Shown here piece after piece: positions 54,244-63,756 of a stretch of 64,000 nt of DNA. The translations under genes were made by a program, and so were the position numbers. The stretch lies in assembly GCA_016125555.1 (NCBI GenBank), contig WGLN01000004.1, positions 124,001 through 188,000 on the forward strand. The letters are read 5' to 3'. Below the pieces are notes generated by a model. The model was not told the DNA's origin. It was given only the letters and a program-made list of their open reading frames with translations, and did no database searches. This stretch comes from Porphyrobacter sp. GTDB taxonomy: Bacteria; Pseudomonadota; Alphaproteobacteria; Sphingomonadales; Sphingomonadaceae. Numbering within the stretch: position 1 is the stretch's first letter; each line of letters starts with the position of its first letter.

Positions 54244-56007
54244 TCAAACCCCTTCCCTGATTCGGAACTCGCCCGGCCGGCGGATCGGCACGCGCATCCG
54301 GCACACCACGCCCTCGGGCCGGAAATCGAGCGCCACCGGCTGGCGCAATTCGTGGGCGACGATCTTCTCGATCAGCTCGGTGCCGAAGCCGCGGCGGCGC
54401 TCGGTTGCGACCGGCGGCCCGCCCTCCTCGCGCCATTCGACCTCTGCGAGCGCCTCGCCCGCCATGCGCCAGCGGATCGTCACCCGCCCCTCGGCGACGC
54501 TCAGCGCCCCGTATTTGGCGGCGTTGGTGGCCAGTTCGTGCATCGCGAGGCCGAAGGACAGCGCATCATTGGGTGCCAGTTCCAGCGGCGGACCGTCGAG
54601 GATGATCGCATCGTCGAAGCCGAGCCGGAAGTGCTGCAGTTCCGCCTCGATCACCGACCGGATCGGCGTCGTGCCCCAATCGGTCACGGTGAGCAGGTCG
54701 TGGGTCGCCGACAGCGCCCGGATGCGCCCTTCTAGACTGTCCGCGAAGGTATCGAGATCGCGCGTCCGCCGCCGGGTCAGCGACAGGATCGAGAGCACGT
54801 TGGCAAGCGTGTTCTTGACCCGGTGGTTGAGCTCGCGGGTCAGCGAATTGCGGATCGAGTGCTGTTCCTCGAAGAAGGCGAGCCGCGCCTGGTCCTCGAA
54901 GGCCTGCTGGGTCAGCAGCCGGGCGAGGAGCATCAGCAGGCTGGCGAGCGCGAGGCCGAACACCAGCGTCACCATCGACAGCGGCGCAAGCACCTGCGCA
55001 TCGGCGGATTCGACCACCAGCAGCAGCTTGCGGTTGGCGATGGTGACCTGCTCCTCGACCCGCTCGGTGGGGGTGTCCTCGAGCGCGTCGTTGACCAGCA
55101 GGTGACCGGTGCTCGCCTCGCCGTCGTAGAGCCGCAGCCCGAACCGCCCGGAACTGCGCCGGTCGAGCGCCGAATCGAGGAACTCGCGCGCGCGGAACGG
55201 GGTGTAGACGAAGCCGATCAGCCGCCGGTCGCCCGGCCCGAAGGTGCGGAACACCGGCATGTAGATCGCAAAGGCCGGCAGGTTGCCCGACTGTTCCTGT
55301 TCGAGCACGATCCGCCCCGATGCGGTCGGGCGGCGGGCCAGCTCGGCCTCCGCCATCGCCGCGGCGCGCGCGGGATCGGAATACATGTCGTAGCCCAGCG
55401 CCCGGCGGTTGCGGGCGTTTTCGGGGGCGAACATCGTTACCGGCGCAATCCGCCCGGTGGTGGCGACCGGCTTGGGATAGATGTCGGGAAAGCCCGGCTG
55501 GCTGGCGCGCGTCTTCGCCAGGAAGGCGGGCACATCGGGGGTTTCGAGCACCGGCAGCCAGCCGATCCCCTCCGCGCCCGGATAATCCATGTCGAGCCGC
55601 AGGGCGCGCACGAAATTGTCGAAGGTTTCCGGGCTCACGTCGGCGCTGCTCGCGAACAGCGCGGCCCCGGCGCGCAGATAGGAGGAGAAGGCGTTGCCGC
55701 TGCGATCGAGGCTGGCGGCGATGCCTTGCGCATATTCGCGCATCACCGCGCGTTCGCGTGCGCGGGCGTTGCTCTCGATGGCGAAGACGCTGAGCGCGGT
55801 GATCGCCGCGATGGCGAGGAAGATCGCGAGCGGGATCGCCCGCGGATAGCGCACCAGCCAGCGGCCCGCGCGCCAGCCGGGCGGCGCTGCGACGGCATCG
55901 CGCACGGGCGCTGCCGGGGGCGGAGGAAGGGCGCTGGCGATGGTGTGCGTGTCCTGCCTTGCGGGTGACGGCGGATTGCCGCCAACGGAACCAAACATAT
56001 GCCGCAT
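54244..56007 (-). CDS. CHASE-domain HWE-family sensor histidine kinase
   Basis: A 587-residue kinase. One helix (AIPLAIFLAIAAITALSVFA), a periplasmic CHASE domain with GYDMYSDPARAAAMAEAELA, a second helix (LVFGLALASLLMLLARLL), then a dimerisation domain with the phospho-His in ELNHRVKNTLANVLS. The HWE/HisKA_2 ATPase ends with MHELATNAAKYGALS and WREEGG. Such kinases phosphorylate PhyR; this is inferred from location. ATG 56007 has AGGGAA ahead; 56037 and 55998 are alternatives. Confidence 0.88.
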   Translation of the reverse strand: MRHMFGSVGGNPPSPARQDTHTIASALPPPPAAPVRDAVAAPPGWRAGRWLVRYPRAIPLAIFLAIAAITALSVFAIESNARARERAVMREYAQGIAASLDRSGNAFSSYLRAGAALFASSADVSPETFDNFVRALRLDMDYPGAEGIGWLPVLETPDVPAFLAKTRASQPGFPDIYPKPVATTGRIAPVTMFAPENARNRRALGYDMYSDPARAAAMAEAELARRPTASGRIVLEQEQSGNLPAFAIYMPVFRTFGPGDRRLIGFVYTPFRAREFLDSALDRRSSGRFGLRLYDGEASTGHLLVNDALEDTPTERVEEQVTIANRKLLLVVESADAQVLAPLSMVTLVFGLALASLLMLLARLLTQQAFEDQARLAFFEEQHSIRNSLTRELNHRVKNTLANVLSILSLTRRRTRDLDTFADSLEGRIRALSATHDLLTVTDWGTTPIRSVIEAELQHFRLGFDDAIILDGPPLELAPNDALSFGLAMHELATNAAKYGALSVAEGRVTIRWRMAGEALAEVEWREEGGPPVATERRRGFGTELIEKIVAHELRQPVALDFRPEGVVCRMRVPIRRPGEFRIREGV

Positions 56008-56011
56008 CGTT
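55987..56011 (+). promoter_or_regulatory. EcfG-dependent promoter of nepR-ecfG
   Basis: GGAAC (55987-55991), a 16-base spacer, and CGTT (56008-56011) match the EcfG consensus exactly. It is 126 bases ahead of nepR, so EcfG should activate its own operon. It overlaps the start of the divergent kinase gene. Because GGAAC...GTTCC is a palindrome, a weaker minus-strand version also exists. Confidence 0.85.
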
Positions 56012-56136
56012 CCCTGACAGTCCAAGCGCGTTTGCATGGCGGCGTTCTCGGCGGCTTGTGCTATGGCATCCCGCAGCAGGCGCGCCGCTTCTGCGCACCG
56101 CGCGCCAAACCGGGATCAGGGATTACCGACCACACC

Positions 56137-56358
56137 ATGCCTTCAGACCGCAAACCGCCCTCCGCCTCACCGGCCCCGCGCCGCGAGCCGCCGGAATGGG
56201 CCGACGGGCTGAAGCAGCTTTACGATTCGGTGGTCGAGGAAGACCTGCCCGATGCCTTCCGCGACCTGCTCGCCCGGCTCGACGACATCGATCCCAAGCG
56301 CGGGTCAGGGCAGGGCGGCGGCTCCTCGCCCTCGCCGGGCGGGGGTGCCGCGGCGTGA
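56137..56358 (+). CDS. nepR: Anti-sigma factor of the general stress response
   Basis: A 73-residue NepR. The conserved helices are LKQLYDSVVEEDLPDAFRDL and LARLDD, flanked by low-complexity tails. It binds EcfG and keeps it inactive until phospho-PhyR competes. It overlaps ecfG by four bases (GTGA). Confidence 0.9.
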   Translation: MPSDRKPPSASPAPRREPPEWADGLKQLYDSVVEEDLPDAFRDLLARLDDIDPKRGSGQGGGSSPSPGGGAAA

Positions 56359-56969
56359 GCGGCAAGGACCAACCTCGCACGGCCGCGGACAAGGCCGAAT
56401 TCAAACGCGAGCTGACCGCGGTCGTCCCGCATCTGCGCGCCTTCGCCCGGGGCCTGTGCGGTCGTCCCGACATGGCCGACGACCTGGTGCAGGAAACGCT
56501 CCTCAAGGCCTGGGCCGCGCAGGAGCGGTTCGAGCCCGGCACCTCGATGCGCGCCTGGACCTTCGTGATCCTGAGGAACGCCTATCTCACCGACATGCGC
56601 CGCAACCGCTTCCGCGGCGAATATGACGAAGGCGTCGCCGAGCGCATCCTCACCGCGCCTGCGGGGCAGGAGGAGCCAATCCACCTCAGCGACCTTCACC
56701 GCGCGCTGCTGACGCTCCAGCCCGAACGGCGCGAGGCGCTGCTGCTGGTCGGCGCGGGGGGCTTTTCCTACGAGGAGGCGGCCGAGATCTGCGGCTGCGC
56801 CGTCGGCACGATCAAGAGCCGGGTGGGCCGTGCCCGCGCGACGCTGACCGAGATGCTCGCCAATGGCGACATCCCGCGCCGCTCCACCGAGGACGACGCC
56901 GCGCACCGCGCGATCCTCGAAGAGCTCGACGAGGTCGCGGCGGGCAATCTCGCCAGCACGCGCGGCTGA
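56355..56969 (+). CDS. ecfG: ECF sigma factor of the general stress response
   Basis: A 204-residue ECF sigma factor. Region 2 includes PHLRAFARGLCGRPDMADDLVQE (broken as PHLRAFARGL...ADDLVQETLLKAWAA) and MRAWTFVILRNAYLTD; region 4 has REALLLVGAGGFSYEEAAEI and VGTIKSRVGRARATL. The ~35-residue C-terminal tail is acidic. GTG 56355 overlaps the nepR stop. It directs the stress regulon at GGAAC/CGTT promoters. Confidence 0.95.
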   Translation: MSGKDQPRTAADKAEFKRELTAVVPHLRAFARGLCGRPDMADDLVQETLLKAWAAQERFEPGTSMRAWTFVILRNAYLTDMRRNRFRGEYDEGVAERILTAPAGQEEPIHLSDLHRALLTLQPERREALLLVGAGGFSYEEAAEICGCAVGTIKSRVGRARATLTEMLANGDIPRRSTEDDAAHRAILEELDEVAAGNLASTRG

Positions 56970-56978
56970 GCGCAAAGA

Positions 56979-57013
56979 AAAGGCCCGGAACGCGCCTTGC
57001 GCCCCGGGCCTTT
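56979..57013. terminator. Bidirectional terminator between ecfG and sodB
   Basis: AAAGGCCCGG (56979-56988) and CCGGGCCTTT (57004-57013) form a 10-bp stem between the two convergent genes. Both arms provide A/T ends. Confidence 0.85.
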
Positions 57014-57038
57014 CCTCATTCACTAAACCTCGCGAAAA

Positions 57039-57647
57039 TCAGGCGTAATTCCACACCGTCCCGCGGGCGAGGTTCTCGCTGGCGAAACCGAGGTTGAGCT
57101 TGTTCTCGACCACCGCGTCGAGATAGCTCGGGCGCTTGTTCTGGTGATCGAGGTAATAGGCGTGCTCCCACACGTCGAGCACCAGCAGCGGGTTGAAATC
57201 GCTGTCGGCGAGCGTGTCGGCATCGTGGGTTTCCTCGATCGAGAGCTTGCCGCCCTTCTCGGCCAGCCACACCCAGCCGGAAGCGAAGTGGCCCGCGCCG
57301 CGGTCTTTCAGCTGCTGCTTGAGGTTGTCGAGCGAGCCGAAGGCGTCGTCGATCTTGGCCTTGAGGTCGTCCGAGGGCGCGGTCGCGCTCGGCGCCATCG
57401 AATGCCAGTAGAAGCCGTGGTTCCAGGTCTGCGCCGAATTGTTGAACAGGCCCTGATTGCTGCCGCGCGCCGCGGCGATGATGTCGCGGAGCGGCTTGTT
57501 CGCGTGGTCGGTGCCCTCGATCGCGGCGTTCATCTTGTCGAGATAGGCCTGGTGGTGCTTGCCGTGGTGGAACGACAGCGTCTCGGCCGAGATCGCCGGA
57601 TCGAGCGCGTCGGCGGGATAGGGGAGCGGGGTCAGTTGGAAAGCCAT
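57039..57647 (-). CDS. sodB: Superoxide dismutase, Fe-type
   Basis: A 202-residue Fe/Mn superoxide dismutase. Metal ligands are His27 (SFHHGKHH), His77 (NSAQTWNHGFYWHSM), Asp158 and His162 (LDVWEHAYY). The AQTWNH context with Gln73 is that of iron enzymes. GGAGG precedes ATG 57647. Placed next to the general stress locus, but with an own transcript in the other direction. Confidence 0.95.
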   Translation of the reverse strand: MAFQLTPLPYPADALDPAISAETLSFHHGKHHQAYLDKMNAAIEGTDHANKPLRDIIAAARGSNQGLFNNSAQTWNHGFYWHSMAPSATAPSDDLKAKIDDAFGSLDNLKQQLKDRGAGHFASGWVWLAEKGGKLSIEETHDADTLADSDFNPLLVLDVWEHAYYLDHQNKRPSYLDAVVENKLNLGFASENLARGTVWNYA

Positions 57648-57721
57648 GGGTTCCTCCGGTCTTGGGGTGAAGGGATGGGTCTTGTTAACAGCAACGCTTG
57701 TGCAGGCGAAGGGTTGCAGCC

Positions 57722-59032
57722 TTACGACGAGCCACTACCCGCACGCGACGAGCGGTCAACCGCGCTTGTGACAGCCACGTTCATGGTGACGTTGCCCAAT
57801 GTGCGCATCAGGTCGGGCAGCATCTCGACCGCGACCAGCAGCGCCAGCGGCTCGACCGGCACGCCCATCGCGAGCGCGATCGGGCCGATCGAGACGACGA
57901 AGCTGATCGATCCGGGCAGGCTCACCGCCGACAGGCTGATGAGGCTGGCGATGAAGATGCCCGCGATGGCAATAGCCGGGGGAATCGCGATCCCCGCGAG
58001 CGCGGCGATGTAATAGACCACCGCGAGGTTCATCGCCGCGCTGGTCGCCCGGAAGATCACCACCGCAAGCGGCAGGACGAATTCGGCGGTGGCGGGCCTG
58101 AGGCCCAGCCGCCGGGCCGAATCGAGCATCGCCGGCAGGCTCGCCAGCGAGCTTTGCGTGGAAAGCGCCACTGCCTGCGCGGGCAGCACCGCTCCGGCAA
58201 AGCGCACGAGGCCGACGCGGCCCAGCACCGCCGCCACCGCATAGGCGAGCACGAGGATGAAGGTGCCCATCGCCGTCACCGTCAGCACGTAGTGGCCGAG
58301 CGCGGCGAAGGCCCCGCCGCCGCTCTGCACGCCCACGCCATAGGCGAGCGCGAACACCCCCACCGGCGCCACCGCCAGCACCCAGCCGATGATCAGCAGC
58401 ATCGCGTTGCCGAGCGCCTGGAAGAAGCCGAGCATCCGTTCGCCCTGCCCGTCCGGCAGGCGGGTGATGGCGACCGCGAACATCACGAAGAATATCGTCA
58501 GCGGCAGCATCGCGGTTTCCGCCGCGGCGGCGACGACATTGGGCGAGACCAGCGTGGCGAAGAAATCGAGCACGCCGGGCACTTCGCCGACATCGCCCGC
58601 CGATCCTTGCGCGAGGAAGGCGCTCGCCCCGGCCGGCACCGGGAAGGCGTCGAGCAGCGCGGGCATGAACAGCGCGGTGAACGCGCCGCCGGCCAGCTGC
58701 ACCGCAACCATCACCGCCAGCATCCGCCGCGCCGCCGTGCCGACCCGTGCGGCCATGATCATCTGGACAAGACCCAGCACCAGCAGCGCCGCGACCAGCG
58801 GGATGATCGTCATCTGCAAGGCGCGCAGCCACAGCCCGCCGACCAGCCCCGCGATTGCCCCCACCCAGTCCGGCGCGCCCAGCAGCGCCCCGGCGATCCC
58901 GGCGAGCAGCCCGCCGACCAGCCCGGCGAAGGTCAGCGCCACCGGCAGGCGAATGTCCACCAGCGCGAATTGGCCCGGGGCCGCGCCCGGGTCGTCGTGA
59001 TCGAGCAATTTCGTATCCTTTCGCGGGCCCAT
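57722..59032 (-). CDS. Dicarboxylate/amino acid:cation symporter (DAACS)
   Basis: A 436-residue secondary transporter with eight helices and two re-entrant loops. STQSSLASLPAML matches the serine-rich HP1 loop and AGIAIPPAIAIAGIFIA the later TM8 region. It takes up C4-dicarboxylates or Glu/Asp with Na+ or H+. ATG 59032 has GGAAGGG ahead; an upstream in-frame ATG is not favoured. Divergent from glmM. Confidence 0.9.
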   Translation of the reverse strand: MGPRKDTKLLDHDDPGAAPGQFALVDIRLPVALTFAGLVGGLLAGIAGALLGAPDWVGAIAGLVGGLWLRALQMTIIPLVAALLVLGLVQMIMAARVGTAARRMLAVMVAVQLAGGAFTALFMPALLDAFPVPAGASAFLAQGSAGDVGEVPGVLDFFATLVSPNVVAAAAETAMLPLTIFFVMFAVAITRLPDGQGERMLGFFQALGNAMLLIIGWVLAVAPVGVFALAYGVGVQSGGGAFAALGHYVLTVTAMGTFILVLAYAVAAVLGRVGLVRFAGAVLPAQAVALSTQSSLASLPAMLDSARRLGLRPATAEFVLPLAVVIFRATSAAMNLAVVYYIAALAGIAIPPAIAIAGIFIASLISLSAVSLPGSISFVVSIGPIALAMGVPVEPLALLVAVEMLPDLMRTLGNVTMNVAVTSAVDRSSRAGSGSS

Positions 59033-59096
59033 CGCCCTTCCCTTCGGGCGATAACCGCGCCAGAAGCGCGAGACAATCTTGAGGACGGACGAATTC

Positions 59097-60434
59097 ATGG
59101 GACGCAAACTGTTCGGAACCGACGGGATCAGGGGTCGCACCAATACGGGCGCGATGACCGCCGCGACGGCGATGAAGGTTGGGCAGGCCGCGGGCCGTCA
59201 CTTCGTGCGCGGGGGGCACCGCCACCGGGTGGTGATCGGCAAGGACACCCGCCTGTCGGGCTACATGATGGAGAGCGCGCTGGTCGCAGGCTTCACCAGC
59301 GTGGGCATCGACGTGATCATGACCGGGCCGCTGCCCACCCCCGCGATCGCCCTGCTCACCCGCGAAATGCGCGCCGATCTCGGGGTGATGATCTCGGCCA
59401 GCCACAACCTGTTCGCCGACAACGGCATCAAGCTGTTCGGCCCCGATGGTTTCAAGCTGTCCGATGCGGCCGAGGCCGAGATCGAGCGGCTGATGGAAAC
59501 CGACATTCCGCTCGCCCCGCCCGAGAAGATCGGCCGGGCGCGGCGCATCGAGGACGCGCGCGGGCGCTACATCCACGCGGTCAAGCAATCGGTGGCGACC
59601 GAAATCCGCTTTGACGGATTGAAGGTCGTGGTCGATTGCGCCCACGGCGCCGCCTATCAGGTCGCCCCTTCCGCGATCTGGGAGCTGGGGGCCGAGGTGG
59701 TGGCGCTCGGCGTCTCTCCCGACGGCACCAACATCAACGACGGGGTCGGCTCGACCGCGATCGCCGCGCTGCAGGCCAAGGTGGTCGAGGAAGGCGCGGA
59801 CATCGGCATCGCATTGGACGGCGATGCCGACCGGCTGATCGTCGTGGACGAGAAGGGCCGCGCGGTCGACGGCGACCAGATCATGGCGCTGATCGCCACC
59901 CGGATGCAGGAAAAGGGCGCGCTGAAGGGCGGCGGGGTGGTCGCCACGGTGATGAGCAACCTCGGGCTCGAACGCTACCTCGGCTCCATCGGCCTCGACC
60001 TCCTGCGCACCAAGGTCGGCGACCGCTACGTGCTCGAGGCGATGAAGGCGGGCGGATACAATGTCGGCGGCGAGCAGTCGGGCCACATGATCCTGCTCGA
60101 CCACGCCACCACGGGCGACGGCACGGTCGCGGCCCTGCGGGTGCTCGCCAGTCTGGTGCGCTCGGGCAAGCCCGCGAGCGAGCTGCTGCACGTGTTCGAG
60201 CCGGTGCCGCAGCTGCTCAAGAACGTGCGCTACGAGGGCGGCCAGCCGCTCGAGAACGAGGGCGTCAAGGCCGCGATTGCCGCCGCCGAAAGCGATCTCG
60301 CGGGCCGGGGGAGGCTCGTGATCCGCCCCTCGGGCACCGAGCCGGTGATCCGCGTCATGGCCGAGGGCGACGACCAGGCCCAGGTCGAAAGCGTGGTCGA
60401 CGCGATCTGCGAAGCCGTCCGCGCCGCCGCCTAG
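59097..60434 (+). CDS. glmM: Phosphoglucosamine mutase
   Basis: A 445-residue enzyme that converts glucosamine-6-P to glucosamine-1-P for peptidoglycan and LPS. It opens [16 protein letters not shown]. Ser102 in MISASHN is the phosphoserine, the metal loop is ALDGDADRL, and the substrate loop is [31 protein letters not shown] binds phosphate. Length is normal. Preceded by GAGG at spacing 11. Confidence 0.97.
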   Translation: MGRKLFGTDGIRGRTNTGAMTAATAMKVGQAAGRHFVRGGHRHRVVIGKDTRLSGYMMESALVAGFTSVGIDVIMTGPLPTPAIALLTREMRADLGVMISASHNLFADNGIKLFGPDGFKLSDAAEAEIERLMETDIPLAPPEKIGRARRIEDARGRYIHAVKQSVATEIRFDGLKVVVDCAHGAAYQVAPSAIWELGAEVVALGVSPDGTNINDGVGSTAIAALQAKVVEEGADIGIALDGDADRLIVVDEKGRAVDGDQIMALIATRMQEKGALKGGGVVATVMSNLGLERYLGSIGLDLLRTKVGDRYVLEAMKAGGYNVGGEQSGHMILLDHATTGDGTVAALRVLASLVRSGKPASELLHVFEPVPQLLKNVRYEGGQPLENEGVKAAIAAAESDLAGRGRLVIRPSGTEPVIRVMAEGDDQAQVESVVDAICEAVRAAA

Positions 60435-60445
60435 GAGAAATTGCC

Positions 60446-60670
60446 ATGCTCGAGATGCGTCCCGATTGCGAGAAGTGCGGCACCGATCTGCCCGCCGAGG
60501 CGCCCGGCGCCTTCATCTGCTCGTTCGAGTGCACCTTCTGCGCCGAATGCGCCGACGACCTCGATGATCGCTGCCCGAATTGCGGCGGCGAGCTGATGGA
60601 CCGGCCGACCCGCGCCGAAGCGCTGCACGCCAAGTTCCCGCCCTCGCGCGAGCGCCGGTTCGCGGGCTAG
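60446..60670 (+). CDS. DUF1272 zinc-ribbon-like protein
   Basis: A 74-residue protein with paired cysteines in CEKCGTDLP, ICSFECTFCAECA and CPNCGGELM, as in DUF1272. Presumably binds zinc; function unknown. AGGAG precedes the ATG, 11 bases after glmM. Confidence 0.9.
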   Translation: MLEMRPDCEKCGTDLPAEAPGAFICSFECTFCAECADDLDDRCPNCGGELMDRPTRAEALHAKFPPSRERRFAG

Positions 60671-60801
60671 GCGCCGCCGCCGGTCGCCTTGTCCCGAAGA
60701 TTGCACGAGGAAGCCCGCGGCACGAAACAATCCCCCTGCCATCTCCTTGAAGAGTCATGGGCGCTGACGCCCCTGACCATGAACCAGCAAGGAGAATTGC
60801 C

Positions 60802-61509
60802 ATGACACGCCATGTCGCATCCGCGGTGTTCGCAACCCGCCCCCAGGCCGAAACCGCCATCGCCGCCCTGCGCCGCAAGGGCATCGAGGAAAGCGCGATC
60901 TCGGTCATCAGCAAGCACGACGAGAGCTTCGAGCGCGAGCACGGCCACGACCACCACTCCCACCACGATCACGCCGACACCAAGGCAAGCGGCGCGGGCA
61001 AGGGCCTCGCGATCGGCGCGGGCGGCGGCGCCATCGCCGGACTCGCCGCGCTGGCGATCCCCGGCGTTGCGCCGTTCTTCGCCGCCGGTGCGGTCGCGCA
61101 GGCGCTCGGCATCGTCGGCAGCACCGCGGCGACCAGCGCGGTCGTCGGCGGCGCGATCGGCGGGATCACCGGCGCGCTGATGCACTACGGCGTCGACGAG
61201 GACGACGCGCGCTATTTCGAGAAGCATCTCCAGAGCGGCGCCTACTGGGTCGGCGTCGATCTCGACGACAGCCGCGCCAATCGCGCCGAGGTCGAGGCGA
61301 TTCTCGACACCCATGACGGTTCGACCGCCGCGCGCCCGCGCCGCACCCGCGCCGAGGACGTCGACGGTGTCCCGGCCTCGGTCGTCGAGGACACCGGCAG
61401 CGGCCACGCCGGAACCGAACCGGCCCGCCGCGGCGGCGCCGTGGAAGACGTGCCGGGCCAGCGGACGCCGACCGGCGGCACCGCCCCGATCGACACCCAC
61501 CGCCACTGA
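60802..61509 (+). CDS. YflT/general stress protein 17M-like protein
   Basis: A 235-residue protein. N-terminal VASAVFATRPQAETAIAAL and GIEESAISVIS resemble the YflT/17M domain. A His-rich loop (HGHDHHSHHDH), a Gly/Ala-rich hydrophobic stretch (GGGAIAGLAALAIPGVAPFF) of glycine-zipper type, and a charged tail follow. AAGGAG precedes ATG 60802. Function unknown, perhaps envelope stress. Confidence 0.8.
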   Translation: MTRHVASAVFATRPQAETAIAALRRKGIEESAISVISKHDESFEREHGHDHHSHHDHADTKASGAGKGLAIGAGGGAIAGLAALAIPGVAPFFAAGAVAQALGIVGSTAATSAVVGGAIGGITGALMHYGVDEDDARYFEKHLQSGAYWVGVDLDDSRANRAEVEAILDTHDGSTAARPRRTRAEDVDGVPASVVEDTGSGHAGTEPARRGGAVEDVPGQRTPTGGTAPIDTHRH

Positions 61510-61518
61510 TCGCGCAGC

Positions 61519-61543
61519 CGGGGAGCCGCGAACCGGCTCCCCG
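61519..61543. terminator. Hairpin after the YflT-like gene
   Basis: CGGGGAGCCG (61519-61528) and CGGCTCCCCG (61534-61543) form a perfect 10-bp stem with a 5-base loop. No T-tract follows. It could stop transcription or stabilise the mRNA end. Confidence 0.5.
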
Positions 61544-61570
61544 CCCCCACCCCAACCGAGGAGTTCGCAC

Positions 61571-61927
61571 ATGGAAGATTCACGCGTCTGGGAGTTCGAG
61601 GAGAGCCTGTGGACCGGCGACGCCGCACACTATCGCAAGCTGATCGACGAGGAATGCCTGATGGTGCTTCCGACCCAGCCCTTCGTCTTCACCGGCGAAG
61701 AGGCGATTGCCGCGGTCGAGGGCACGCCGCGCTGGTCGCAGGTCTCCTTCGCCGACCAGCAGGTCGCGCGGCCGCAGGAGGGCCTCATCGTGATGAGCTA
61801 CAAGGCCGAGGCGACCCGCGACGAGGAACGCTACGCCGCCTATTGCACCACCACAATCCGCCGCTGCGCGCATGACGTGTGGCGGGTGCTGCAGCACCAG
61901 CAGACCCTCGTGCCCGGCAGGCCCTGA
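61571..61927 (+). CDS. SnoaL/DUF4440-like protein
   Basis: A 118-residue protein with WEFEESLWTGDAAHYRKLID and the mid-segment FTGEEAIAAVEGTPRW, close to NTF2-like SnoaL/DUF4440 proteins. No catalytic residue assigned. It is about 45 bases before thiD and may be cotranscribed. Confidence 0.8.
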   Translation: MEDSRVWEFEESLWTGDAAHYRKLIDEECLMVLPTQPFVFTGEEAIAAVEGTPRWSQVSFADQQVARPQEGLIVMSYKAEATRDEERYAAYCTTTIRRCAHDVWRVLQHQQTLVPGRP

Positions 61928-61971
61928 GGCGCACCGACGCAAAAGAGGTTCGGTCCCGCCGCGGAGTTGCT

Positions 61972-62808
61972 ATGGCGCGGGGGATGAACAGCACCCGCAC
62001 CCCGCCCCGCGTCCTTGCCATCGCCGGTTCCGATTCGTCGGGCGGCGCAGGCATCCAGGCCGACCTCAAGACCATCGCCATGCTGGGCGGTTACGGCATG
62101 ACCGCGATCACCGCCGTCACCGCGCAGAACACGCTGGGCGTGCAGGCCATCGTGCCGATGGCGGGCGATGTGGTCGCCGAGCAGATCGGCGCGTGCATCG
62201 GCGATATCGGCGTGGACGCGGTCAAGATCGGGATGCTTCACGATGCGGACATCATCGCCCATGTCGCCCGCGCGCTGGAAGGCGTGCGCGCACCCATGGT
62301 GCTCGATCCGGTGATGATCGCCACTTCGGGCGCGGCGCTGATCGATCCCGAGGCGATCACCGCGCTGCGCGAGGTGCTGTTCCCGCGCGCTGCGCTGGTC
62401 ACCCCCAACCTGCCCGAACTCGGACACCTGCTGGGCCGCAATCTGGCGACCAGCGAACAGATGGTGGGCGCGGCGGAGGAATTGTCGCACATGACCGGTG
62501 CCGCGGTGCTCGCCAAGGGCGGGCACACCGAGGACGCGCGGATCATCGACGTGCTCTACATCCCCGGCTCGGCGCAGGGCGAGGGCCGCGCGGTGCAGTT
62601 CGAACACGCCCGCATCGACACCAACCACACCCACGGCACGGGCTGTACGCTGTCCTCGGCGATCGCGACCCTGCTCGGCCACGGCCAACCGCTCGAACAC
62701 GCGGTCAGGCTCGCGCGCAATTTCGTGATCCGCGCGATTGCCGCCGCGCCCGGATTCGGCGCGGGCAACGGCCCGCTCGGGCACCATGCGGTGCGCCGGC
62801 TGGATTAA
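61972..62808 (+). CDS. thiD: Hydroxymethylpyrimidine/phosphomethylpyrimidine kinase
   Basis: A 278-residue kinase of thiamine synthesis, phosphorylating HMP and HMP-P. N-terminal GSDSSGGAGIQADLKT and the C-terminal anion hole NHTHGTGCTLSSAIA are family signatures. ATG 61972 has GGAG six bases ahead; MNSTR at 61984 is possible. No TPP riboswitch is seen upstream. Confidence 0.95.
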   Translation: MARGMNSTRTPPRVLAIAGSDSSGGAGIQADLKTIAMLGGYGMTAITAVTAQNTLGVQAIVPMAGDVVAEQIGACIGDIGVDAVKIGMLHDADIIAHVARALEGVRAPMVLDPVMIATSGAALIDPEAITALREVLFPRAALVTPNLPELGHLLGRNLATSEQMVGAAEELSHMTGAAVLAKGGHTEDARIIDVLYIPGSAQGEGRAVQFEHARIDTNHTHGTGCTLSSAIATLLGHGQPLEHAVRLARNFVIRAIAAAPGFGAGNGPLGHHAVRRLD

Positions 62809-63677
62809 TCCTTCAGTTCGTAAAACGCGCTGATGCAGGCCCACGCGTCCTCGGCGGTCTCGCACCAGGTGAACAGGTCGAGATCGGCCTTGGAGATCGT
62901 CCCTTCCTCGGCCAGCGCCTCGAAATCGATCACCCTTTCCCAAAAATCGCGCCCGAACAGGATGATCGGGATCGGCTTCATCTTGCCGGTCTGGATAAGG
63001 GTGAGCAGTTCGAAGAACTCGTCGAAGGTGCCAAAGCCCCCCGGGAACACCGCCACCGCCCGCGCGCGCAGCAGGAAGTGCATCTTCCTCAGCGCGAAAT
63101 AGTGGAACTGGAAGGAGAGGTAGGGCGTCACATAGGGGTTGGGCGCCTGTTCGTGCGGCAGGACGATATTGAGCCCGATCGATTCGCTCCCCGCATCCGA
63201 CGCGCCGCGGTTGCCCGCCTCCATGATCGAAGGCCCGCCGCCGGTGGTGACCACGAACTGGCGCTTGCCGTCCTCGATGATCGCCTTCTCGCTCACCATC
63301 CGGGCAAGCTTGTAGGCCTCGTCGTAATAGCGGGCCTTTTCGGCGAGCCGCTTGGCGACCTTCTGTTCGTATTCGCTGCCCTCCTTCGCCGCCGCGATGC
63401 GCGCCTCGGCCTGGTCGGGGGTGGGAATGCGCGCCGATCCGTACATCACCAGCGTCGAGCCGACCCGCGCCTCGTCGAGCAGCATCTCGGTCTTGAGCAG
63501 TTCGAGCTGGAAGCGCACGGGCCTGAGCTCGTCGCGCAGCAGGAAATCGGTGTCGCGGAACGCCAGCTTGTAGGCCGGGTGCGCGGTCTGCGGGGTGCGC
63601 TCGGGCGTCCGCTCGGCGAAGTGGGTCTCTTCGCCCGCGCGGTAGAACTTGCGGTCGGTCAGGTCCTTGTCTGTCAT
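62805..63677 (-). CDS. LOG-family (TIGR00730) phosphoribohydrolase
   Basis: A 290-residue Rossmann-fold protein. The signature is TTGGGPSIMEAGNRGA with PGGFGTFDEFFELL. LOG-type enzymes hydrolyse nucleoside 5'-monophosphates, some making cytokinin-like bases. Convergent with thiD, overlapping by 4 bases. An N-terminal ~70-residue extension precedes the domain. Confidence 0.9.
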   Translation of the reverse strand: MTDKDLTDRKFYRAGEETHFAERTPERTPQTAHPAYKLAFRDTDFLLRDELRPVRFQLELLKTEMLLDEARVGSTLVMYGSARIPTPDQAEARIAAAKEGSEYEQKVAKRLAEKARYYDEAYKLARMVSEKAIIEDGKRQFVVTTGGGPSIMEAGNRGASDAGSESIGLNIVLPHEQAPNPYVTPYLSFQFHYFALRKMHFLLRARAVAVFPGGFGTFDEFFELLTLIQTGKMKPIPIILFGRDFWERVIDFEALAEEGTISKADLDLFTWCETAEDAWACISAFYELKD

Positions 63678-63756
63678 GAGGCGGCTCTAGGCGCGCGCGA
63701 TTGGCCCGACAAGCGCTTTGGAACGGCGCGGCCGATGGCGCGAAGCAAAGGCCGGC

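Noticed and set aside
55987..56013. Minus-strand EcfG promoter for the kinase gene
   Set aside because: The spacer is one base off and the best SD-supported start (56007) would be upstream of it; mentioned only as a possibility.
61928..61971. TPP riboswitch before thiD
   Set aside because: The gap is only 44 bases and lacks the conserved TPP aptamer segments.
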